From Malania oleifera (taxonomy: Eukaryota > Streptophyta > Magnoliopsida > Santalales > Ximeniaceae): a DNA stretch of 64,000 nt. The stretch lies in NCBI RefSeq assembly GCF_029873635.1, contig NC_080420.1, forward strand, positions 52,901,457 through 52,965,456, read 5' to 3'. Under the pieces are notes generated by a model. It had not been told where the DNA came from and ran no database searches. It saw only the letters and a program-made list of their open reading frames with translations. A program made the position numbers and the translations under genes. How positions within the stretch are numbered: the first letter of the stretch is position 1; every line of letters begins with the position of its first letter. Shown piece by piece: positions 59,501 to 64,000 of the stretch.

Positions 59501-61253
59501 CTTGTTTCATGGCAGTTTTTTGAGATGCCTAGACATGAAGCCATTAAAGCCCTTGAAATTTATAGACGAGCTGGCCAGCAGGTATCAGCGTTATATTTCT
59601 GCCGCAACTCTTTTGAGCTGAATTTTTCTTATTGATTGCCTTTCTATACAATATAGTTCTAGGTAGTTTATTTGTATGGACGTAGGCAAATTGGTGAGTT
59701 TGGACAGCTTTGAGTTGGTTCAAATGGGGCTCTGATTAGGATGTCTGAACTTGCATTCCCAAGGTAATTGGAGAGGGAAAATATAAGCCTGGTTTGGGAC
59801 CTAGAAGCCCAATAAAAATAGTAATTTTTATAAAATGAATCAAATGATACATTAAAAAATTCTTTGAAGAATTATTTTATTATTTTCTTCAAAAAACAAT
59901 AAATAACTTGATTGAAAGCTTTACACTGATTGGGTTGAGTTCAGGCTGGCAGGTCAGGATTTGCACCTAAGTGATCTAATGCTTGGTCAGGGTTGCGTTT
60001 ACCTTAAATTTTTTTCTTCCATAAATTGGCTTTCCGGACTTGCTTTTTATGAGGTTGTGTCTGCATTTGGTGAGATTGGGTAGAAACTGCCTACCTTGGA
60101 TGAGTCTGAGGCTATGAATAGGAATAAACATTTAGCTTATGATTTTGTGCTAATGAAATTTTTTCTTTTACTGGAGGCTGGGAGTCTTTCTGATTTCTAT
60201 GAAGTCTGTAAAGGATTGGAACTTGCTAGGAATTTCCAGTTCCCTATATTGAGAGAGGTAATGAAGCTATAGCAGAGATTTAATGTTTTACAAATTTTAT
60301 TTTATTTTTCATTTTTTGCCATTGTAGTTGTTTAGTTGATAACAGTTTGATACTCAATTGGTACTTTCTGTCCTCAGCCTCCACAGTCCTTTCTTGCAAC
60401 AATGGAAGAGTACATTAGAGAGGCACCGCGGATGGTTTCTGTTCCAAGAGAGCCATTGGTTAGTTCATTTGATCATTCTTGTTGCATGGGATAATTTTCA
60501 ACTTGTGTTGCACTAATTTGTTTTTAGTGTTATAAACCCCCTTATTGTTTTGATCAGTGTGGTTTCTTCCATAGCTATTGAACTCCTGTTTTTTAGATGA
60601 AACATGCTGCAGAATTCATCTGTTGTCATTATGAATCAGGAATTTCCAGAGAGGCTTCAATTGACCTACAAAACAGAAGAAGTTCCTTCTCCTTCTGAAG
60701 ATGCTAAAATATCAAGGGATGAACCTTTGCCACCTCCTGCAGACACTGTTCCTGTGTCTAGTGCTGAATTTGCTCCTCCCGCTCCTCCACCAAGCAACCT
60801 GGGCACTGGAGACTTACTGGTAAATCTCTTAATTTTAATTCTGTTGTATTACTGGATGTTGATATATGTTCATTACAGAGCTTCTGTTTTTTCCAATGTT
60901 TCTTTATATGTTTTTTTTTTACCCCCTTTTCCTGTATGGTGGACTCAGGGCTTAAGTGTTTCTGCACCTGATGTATCTGCAATTGAAGAAAGCAATGCTT
61001 TGGCTCTAGCAATAGTTCCATCTGGTAACTTTTCTTATCTTTTTATTTTTTATTATATATTTATTTTAGAGAAGAAAAATCATTTATCTTGTTTGTTAAC
61101 TAAAAAATTATCTGAATTTTCACATTTGAAGATGTTGCTTCCTCATCCGACTCTGGTGCTGTTCAAGCAAAAGATTTTGATCCTACTGGGTGGGAACTTG
61201 CCCTTGTCACTACCCCAAGCAGCAACATTTCTTCAGCTAATGACAGGCAATTG
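33588..61253 (+). CDS. PICALM1-like: ANTH-domain clathrin assembly protein (AP180/CALM-like), 3'-partial
   Basis: This is an endocytic adaptor that binds PI(4,5)P2 and clathrin at the plasma membrane. Arabidopsis relatives (PICALM1a/1b type) are reported to retrieve VAMP72-type R-SNAREs. Fourteen exons join in one open frame of 443 codons: 33588-33677, 33771-33840, 33966-34063, 41504-41642, 41763-41890, 58708-58800, 58940-58990, 59359-59424, 59516-59581, 60177-60257, 60378-60458, 60652-60819, 60949-61024, 61132-61253. The ANTH domain is about residues 30-305. The lipid-binding signature K-X9-K-X-R-H is exact at K38, K48, R50, H51. A proline-rich, acidic linker (about 325-375) precedes [12 protein letters not shown] (about 421-432), typical of this plant subfamily. 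The last exon, with the usual NPF/DPF-rich clathrin- and adaptor-binding tail, is not in the window. The start codon gives [16 protein letters not shown], matching the conserved N-terminus. No broken codon is seen. Confidence 0.95.
33771..33840 (+). CDS. ANTH gene exon 2
   Basis: Residues 31-53 plus one base of codon 54. It holds the whole phosphoinositide-binding signature (K38 to H51). Donor GTTAGT; the next intron is 125 bp. Confidence 0.95.
33966..34063 (+). CDS. ANTH gene exon 3
   Basis: Completes K54 and runs to T86, including [11 protein letters not shown]. The donor GTATAG opens the 7,440-bp intron 3. Confidence 0.95.
35940..36150 (+). mobile_element. Possible L1 LINE C-terminal remnant
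   Basis: A frame here reads WRERSHGIF in a context that resembles the (I)W(R/L)ERN.RIF motif near the end of plant L1 ORF2. It is short, with no poly(A) tail seen. Confidence 0.3.
39960..40520 (+). mobile_element. L1-type LINE, 3' end fragment
   Basis: Broken frames give the zinc-binding-like CFLCKK region (about 39,975) and [20 protein letters not shown] followed by KIFKG (about 40,195-40,270). This is the usual end of plant L1 ORF2. A T-rich, then AATAAAAAGG, stretch follows. It is severely 5'-truncated, as is common for LINEs. Confidence 0.65.
40745..41405. mobile_element. AT-rich MITE-like element in intron 3
   Basis: Left end CATTCGGTATTTCTGT (from about 40,748) and, on the other strand, right end GTTTGGCATCATTTCTGT (to about 41,401) form an imperfect terminal inverted repeat around a very AT-rich 650-bp body. 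The exon 4 acceptor lies 100 bp downstream. No clean target duplication was found. Confidence 0.4.
41504..41642 (+). CDS. ANTH gene exon 4
   Basis: Residues 87-132 plus one base: the [19 protein letters not shown] block through DDSSPI. Donor GTTATT; intron 4 is 120 bp. Confidence 0.95.
41763..41890 (+). CDS. ANTH gene exon 5
   Basis: Completes A133 and runs to K175: [20 protein letters not shown] and AERLPR...GQDK. The donor GTATGT opens the 16.8-kb intron. Confidence 0.95.
42107..42671 (-). repeat. 3' LTR-like segment of the minus-strand gypsy element
   Basis: On the minus strand TGTCACAAGC starts at 42,671 directly after AGGGGTGGAA, a polypurine-like run. The start matches that of the LTR at 53,107 (TGTCACGAGC). 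The far end is uncertain; a 35-bp tandem duplication (GGTTTGAAAACTRATGAGAA) is at 42,138-42,205. Confidence 0.5.
42672..43590 (-). pseudogene. Reina-like gypsy integrase fragment (broken)
   Basis: Minus-strand frames give LGCSRR...(43,500, near the D-D catalytic region), [21 protein letters not shown] (43,350), then a [15 protein letters not shown] block and [19 protein letters not shown] (43,080-43,200). These follow the order of the integrase C-terminal half of Reina/CRM-type chromoviruses. Several frame changes; clearly dead. Confidence 0.6.
43600..43932 (+). repeat. Plus-oriented LTR end with primer-binding site
   Basis: The segment ends GTCTTGCATCA (43,917), and TGGTATTAGAGCC (43,920-43,932) follows. 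It is one base off the usual initiator tRNA-Met site. The TAATTCC...CTGCATCA end recurs at 45,590-45,708. The LTR start is not fixed. Confidence 0.6.
43933..44250. repeat. Pyrimidine-rich stretch with (CT)n
   Basis: More than 80 percent C/T with a pure CT run near 44,008-44,033. Comparable purine-rich (reverse) stretches occur inside the LTR copies at 53,560-53,780 and 56,160-56,600. Confidence 0.7.
44480..45190. repeat. TTTCGA-rich AT-rich repeat segment
   Basis: Many copies of AAATTTCG/TTTCGAT and TTTTGACTNAAATTTTGA occur at both ends (44,490-44,575 and 45,010-45,175) around an AT-rich middle. It could be a non-autonomous element; no ends or target duplication could be fixed. Confidence 0.35.
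45590..45708 (+). repeat. Second copy of the LTR end ending CTGCATCA
   Basis: Matches 43,840-43,917 closely (CTTCCCCTTCCTTTCT, TATTTCTCCTAAT, CTTGGCTATAATTCC). No primer site follows, so it is a truncated copy. Confidence 0.6.
46719..47708 (-). pseudogene. LINE reverse transcriptase (broken)
   Basis: Successive frames give [36 protein letters not shown], a catalytic FGDD box at 47,182-47,193 (FADD is usual) and [20 protein letters not shown]. The Ala-to-Gly change at the box and at least three frame breaks make it inactive. Confidence 0.85.
48600..49260 (-). pseudogene. LINE endonuclease domain (broken)
   Basis: Frames contain [12 protein letters not shown] (the QET catalytic glutamate region), [18 protein letters not shown] (the D-x-N catalytic pair) and [10 protein letters not shown]. 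Exonuclease-endonuclease-phosphatase fold of RTE elements. Split over two frames. Confidence 0.8.
49331..50420. other. LINE upstream sequence and duplicated segment
   Basis: 49,341-49,860 aligns with 62,048-62,380. A TA-repeat is at 49,732-49,753. An 80-bp direct repeat (GAAGAATATTTAAGCAACGA core) lies at about 49,912-49,990 and 50,090-50,168. A GCTTCAAT...TGACACCAT block is repeated at about 50,340, 50,395 and 50,517. Confidence 0.55.
50430..51120 (-). pseudogene. Reina-like gypsy RT end and RNase H (broken)
   Basis: The minus strand reads a [19 protein letters not shown] block (about 51,030), then [11 protein letters not shown], and [17 protein letters not shown] near 50,640. The last matches the KLSPKQARWQDFLAEF motif at the end of RNase H in this clade. 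Multiple stops and shifts. Confidence 0.7.
51640..52680 (-). pseudogene. Reina-like gypsy gag (broken)
   Basis: The minus strand reads [15 protein letters not shown] (52,090), EGLKS and a serine/lysine-rich linker (51,840-51,900), with a gag N-terminal coiled-coil-like part toward 52,650. It follows the LKQTGSIRDYVKEF pattern of chromovirus gag. Order and strand agree with the RT part at lower coordinates. Confidence 0.6.
52780..53107 (-). repeat. 5' LTR-like segment of the broken Reina-like element
   Basis: Minus-strand start TGTCACGAGC at 53,107. It shares the opening and an AGCCTTATGCTTGC-like block with the LTR at 42,671. Together they bracket gag, RT and integrase pieces in the right order. 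Confidence 0.5.
53130..54400 (+). mobile_element. L1-type LINE ORF2 fragment, interrupted
   Basis: Coding resemblance runs 53,150-53,538 ([12 protein letters not shown]) and resumes at 54,028. The second part gives the AFFQDC-like block and [14 protein letters not shown], then a [20 protein letters not shown] stretch near 54,255-54,315. It ends near 54,400 without a tail. Stops and shifts are frequent. Confidence 0.75.
53539..54022 (-). mobile_element. 484-bp solo LTR inserted in L1, TSD GAGAC
   Basis: TG...CA ends with the perfect duplication GAGAC (53,534-53,538 and 54,023-54,027). Removing the insert and one GAGAC rejoins the L1 reading. Orientation is inferred from the pyrimidine-rich end, which on the minus strand lies before the CATCA terminus, as in the LTR ends at 43,917 and 45,708. 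Confidence 0.88.
54723..55588. repeat. Tandem array of four 217-bp units
   Basis: Units start near 54,723, 54,938, 55,155 and 55,372 (periods 215, 217, 217). Each contains CATTCACAAGGCATCTT, AGGGTGTGAAAAGG and TTTTTACCCCATTGCAG. They differ by a few percent. The last unit ends where TGTATAATGTGTTTTTT diverges. Confidence 0.95.
56141..56857 (-). repeat. Second copy of the small LTR family
   Basis: Similar to 53,539-54,022 over most of its length (for example AACAACCAGAA, AAAATCCTA, CACTGGTGGTCCTCCACCA), but enlarged by (GAA)n at 56,433-56,480 and (GA)n at 56,345-56,362 and 56,517-56,548. Candidate flanks CATAA and TTATA do not match. Confidence 0.65.
57586..57690 (+). repeat. Poly(A) run and LTR-end-like segment with decayed primer site
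   Basis: An A-run (57,586-57,610) is followed by a pyrimidine-rich stretch ending GCTTCATCA. Then comes TTTGGTACCCGAACC, which resembles the primer-site position of the LTRs at 43,917. Confidence 0.4.
58708..58800 (+). CDS. ANTH gene exon 6
   Basis: Residues 176-206, [20 protein letters not shown] to LIGCR. The acceptor is the second AG of TTAGCAG. Donor GTACGT. Confidence 0.95.
58940..58990 (+). CDS. ANTH gene exon 7
   Basis: Residues 207-223, [17 protein letters not shown]. Acceptor TTACAG, donor GTATGT. Confidence 0.95.
59359..59424 (+). CDS. ANTH gene exon 8
   Basis: Residues 224-245, [20 protein letters not shown] plus DK. Acceptor TTTCAG, donor GTGAAT. Confidence 0.95.
59516..59581 (+). 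CDS. ANTH gene exon 9
   Basis: Residues 246-267, [20 protein letters not shown] plus QQ. Acceptor ATGGCAG, donor GTATCA. Confidence 0.94.
60177..60257 (+). CDS. ANTH gene exon 10
   Basis: Residues 268-294, [20 protein letters not shown] region, near the end of the ANTH domain. The acceptor ACTGGAG lacks the usual pyrimidine before AG; donor GTAATG. Confidence 0.92.
60378..60458 (+). CDS. ANTH gene exon 11
   Basis: Residues 295-321, [20 protein letters not shown] to REPL. Acceptor CCTCAG, donor GTTAGT. Confidence 0.95.
60652..60819 (+). CDS. ANTH gene exon 12
   Basis: Residues 322-377: [18 protein letters not shown], an acidic and proline-rich linker ending NLGTGDLL. Only the AG at 60,650-60,651 (CCAGAG) keeps the frame, giving an extra Arg at position 322 compared with relatives I know. 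The start is therefore the least sure of the exon borders. Confidence 0.85.
60949..61024 (+). CDS. ANTH gene exon 13
   Basis: Residues 378-402 plus one base: [20 protein letters not shown] then AIVPS. Acceptor ACTCAG, donor GTAACT. Confidence 0.94.
61132..61253 (+). CDS. ANTH gene exon 14
   Basis: Completes D403 and runs to L443 with [20 protein letters not shown]. Donor GTAGGC. The coding sequence continues in an exon beyond the window. Confidence 0.94.
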
Positions 61254-61802
61254 GTAGGCCCTTCCTTTGTTTATAAATATATTATTTTTCATTATATCCA
61301 TTTTTAATCTCTACTATTAGAAAAGGGGATTCCCTATTCTCAGTCTGGTTTTTAACATCCCCAAAATGTCCCCATAACGACGCATAAGAATTTAAAAAAA
61401 AAATTCCCTATAACTCCCTATGTATATTTTAAAAATATCCTATAACCACCCATAAATATTCCAAAAAAAAAAAATACCCCCTAATCACCCCTAAATTGCT
61501 TAAAATAATATATATATTTATTATTCTTTTAAAAAATATTTTATTACAATTATCAGTCAAAAGCCGTGGAACATGTGCATCATGCGTGCCTGCGGCTAGT
61601 GGCAAATAAGAAAAGGTTCTGTGTTTATAATTATGTTATGAATGTGATGGTTTAAATTTTATATTATTTTTTAATTCTCATGGTGTTGGATGCCCTCCAT
61701 ATATATTGGCATTGTTATTTAGTGGCACAAATATTGGGATGCAAGAAAATGTCTTTTGGGTCTTTGTTTACAGTAATTTTCACCTTTTTTTAATGTTTCT
61801 CT

Positions 61803-62380
61803 TTTCTAGTTTACAAAGTTTAAATTCTTATTTTTCAATTTTTCTAGCTTTCTCCTTACCCATTTCGTCCCTTGAAGGCAAATTAAGTTAATTTTCCTTC
61901 TAATTATTTTCACTATTTCCATAATTTTGCCCGTAAGTATCCTTATATTCCAAGTTTCTAAACTAATCTTAGCTTCTTGTGCTAACTTCTTAGCCCTCTC
62001 CCTTCTACATTGATTAGGTATTTTCCTTTGACCTAAGTGAATTTGGTAAGAATTCATGATAATAAGGTTTGACAAAGTTTTATGCTGGCGGTCTGCTACC
62101 TAACACAACCCTGCTCCTTTATCTGGTCTCAAGACTGGCTGTGTGTACAAAGATGATTTGTGTTACACCGGAGAAGTACAAGTTTGAATTTTATATATAT
62201 ATATATATAAATGCAAACTAATTTCATATAGACAATTTTCTAAATCACACCCTACAACCAGTACAAATCACACAAACAAACAATGCATTTAAAATCTGAA
62301 GCATACATTTTTGTTGATAATAATAATAAGAAAATAAATAACAAGAGAGGAGAAGAATCACTTGTGGCTGAAATTGGAAG
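61803..62380 (-). mobile_element. RTE LINE, 5' fragment only
   Basis: The minus strand gives the start of the endonuclease (TWNIRILTGKIMEIVK, INLICLQGTKWV) at 61,830-62,000. Upstream sequence is shared with 49,341-49,860 of the larger copy. The QET motif has become QGT. The rest of ORF and 3' end are missing, the opposite of ordinary 5' truncation. Confidence 0.75.
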
Positions 62381-62899
62381 GCAATGAATTTAAATCTAAA
62401 GCATACAATTTTGGCTTGTCAAACAAAGCTAGACCAAAAAAAAAAAAAAAAACTTATGCAAAAATACTTTTGGAAAAAAAATTGTATACTCCAAGAGTTG
62501 CAAAAAGTGAAGCCTACACATTGAAAAACACAAAATATACTCTACTAACCAATAGTTAAAAACAATATGATAAAATAATAATAATACGCCGGTGGCCATA
62601 AAGAAGATAAAATAGATATGATCACTGCAAATAAAAGAAATGCTTCAATTGAAAATCCTAAATAACTTTCAACAGAATCCAATTCAAAACCTAGATCTCA
62701 AGTAGAAGAGTCGTTGGGCTGACGTATGAAACCCTTGGGGTCAACTTCAGTCATCTTAATATACTGCTGACGGCAGCCTGTTGTGAAATACAGCTGGCAG
62801 CAACATTTGATGCTGTAAAAATTTAATGCCAACACCAAAAAAAAAAAAAAAAAAAAAAAAAAAGGGATTTGGGATGGTTATTAGGGACTTCCAACTTGC

Positions 62900-63610
62900 C
62901 TTCATTGAAGGGTGGTTAATTTTGGATGCCGTCCTCATCACTTAAAAAATAGTTGACAACCAATCTAAAGAAGGTAGGGTTGTGTGTGCAAGAACGGTTT
63001 TTGATCATGTTGGGATTTTCTGCTTTATAGCTTGGAAAAGTGGGTTTCATTAGACTTTGGCACAAATGGATTAAGCAATGTATCTCCACGCTAACCTTCT
63101 TCATTTTTATCAATGGTTGTCCCTTCTCATCATCCTGGCATTGGTGGTTCTAAACCTTATGCTCCCGAAAGCCATAGGAGCAGGGTTCTTGAGCGGTCTT
63201 AAGGTGGTGAGAATCTATCATCTCCTTTTTCATGTATGATGCTATCCTCATTTATGGGGCTGAGGATACACAAATTCTTAATCATAGATGCATTCTCCTT
63301 TGCTTTAAAGCAGTTTCTAGTTTGAAAGAGCTCGTTCTCATAGGGGTAGGGGCGGAGGTCATTGGTTGTGAATTTGGGGTGTTTCCAATGGACCGTTTGG
63401 GAGGCCATGGGATGGTTTGGAAAAAGGATGGCTGGTTGGAATCATCATTACCTATCCAAGGGCAAAAGATTCAACTTTTCTTAGGAGTATTCCCAAATCT
63501 CCAAGTTCATGTCATGTGCCTCTTTCTAGGAAATACCTGTGCTTGCTGGCTAAATGGCTCGAAGACAGTCAGAAACAGTTTGTTTGGAATAACATAGCTG
63601 AGGAATTTAT
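62900..63610 (+). mobile_element. L1-type LINE reverse transcriptase fragment
   Basis: Shifting frames give an LDAVLI-like start (62,925), FDHVG (62,995) and a fingers-palm stretch to 63,110. After a degraded part come YGAEDTQILNHRCILLCFKA (63,250-63,310) and the KRMAGW...YLSKGK block (63,425-63,480), the usual order after the catalytic box of plant L1 elements. The catalytic box itself is degraded. Confidence 0.7.
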
Positions 63611-64000
63611 ATATCGTTTGATTAAATGGTGGGTTGTCCAATTGTGTGGTTTGGGGCTGAAACTTATTGATTTATTTATTACATAGCTGAGGAATTTAAA
63701 CACTGTTTGATTAAATTGGGGGTGGGGAGTGTCAAAGAACCTATTCAGTTGTGTGGTTTAGGGCTGAAATTTATTGATTGATTTATTATTTTTATTCAAA
63801 AAATGTTTTTTGGTGACTGGATTTGGTTAATCAAGATTGAAAGCATACATCTTTGTTGCACTGTAATTGTAGCTAAATAAGACATCGGTTGTGATGGGTG
63901 GGCCTCGCTTAGAAAATGGAGCCATATGGTGTTGGGGATATGGGAATGGCTGAGGGAGGGGTGGGAGATTTTTTTCAACTCATCCATTTCAAAGTGGGCA

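Larger units (their letters stand above)
61254..64000 (+). other. Intron 14, at least 2.7 kb, not ended in the window
   Basis: No further exon resembling the NPF/DPF-rich tail is found before 64,000. Contents are an RTE LINE 5' fragment, a poly(A)-like run (62,837-62,863) and an L1 fragment. 61,254-61,800 and 63,620-64,000 are AT-rich without recognisable features, apart from two near-copies of AGCTGAGGAATTTA at about 63,597 and 63,686. Confidence 0.8.

Noticed and set aside
60604..61257. 217-codon plus frame read as one gene
   Set aside because: It is exons 12-14 read through two in-frame introns that have good GT-AG borders and T-rich intronic content.

Overview
This window is nuclear DNA of a flowering plant, probably a large and repeat-rich genome. 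Two things show this: spliced exons of a plant ANTH-domain (AP180/CALM-type) clathrin assembly protein gene with GT-AG introns, and many decayed plant LTR retrotransposons (Tekay/Del, Reina-like and Tat-like Ty3/gypsy; Sirevirus and other Ty1/copia) plus LINEs of the RTE and L1 types. The species cannot be named from sequence alone. I see no bacterial-style operon, CRISPR array, tRNA or rRNA.

Left half (1-33,190) is a stack of nested retrotransposons. A Tat-like gypsy end (10,784-12,480) hosts a Sirevirus (3' part, 5,345-10,783). The Sirevirus was hit by a Tekay-type gypsy element (pol plus 3' LTR, 1-5,344) and by a related solo LTR (5,755-8,273, TSD CTTAG). A minus-strand copia 5' end follows (12,485-14,464). 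Next is a full-length but dead Tekay element (14,817-28,282, TSD AAATA). Its 3' LTR carries two later solo LTRs: 23,742-25,627, and 25,667-27,935 with TSD AGAGG. A further solo LTR lies at 28,362-30,015 (TSD GTTAT), and a minus-strand copia remnant (30,828-33,187) ends about 400 bp upstream of the gene.

Right half (about 33,300-64,000) is one plus-strand gene. Fourteen exons (33,588-61,253; 443 codons in frame) encode the ANTH domain and part of the C-terminal tail; the last exon or exons lie beyond the window. Introns 3 (7.4 kb), 5 (16.8 kb) and 14 (over 2.7 kb) hold L1 fragments, an RTE LINE, a broken Reina-like gypsy element, small LTRs, a four-unit 217-bp tandem repeat and MITE-like pieces. 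The other introns are 91-595 bp.

The most interesting signal is in the LTRs. In at least three retrotransposon lineages, an array of short CG-containing inverted repeats, different in sequence in each family, lies just upstream of a recognisable TATA box. The gypsy LTRs also share a core of three ordered motifs near the 3' end, one present in seven LTR copies. One solo LTR landed exactly inside that motif of its host.
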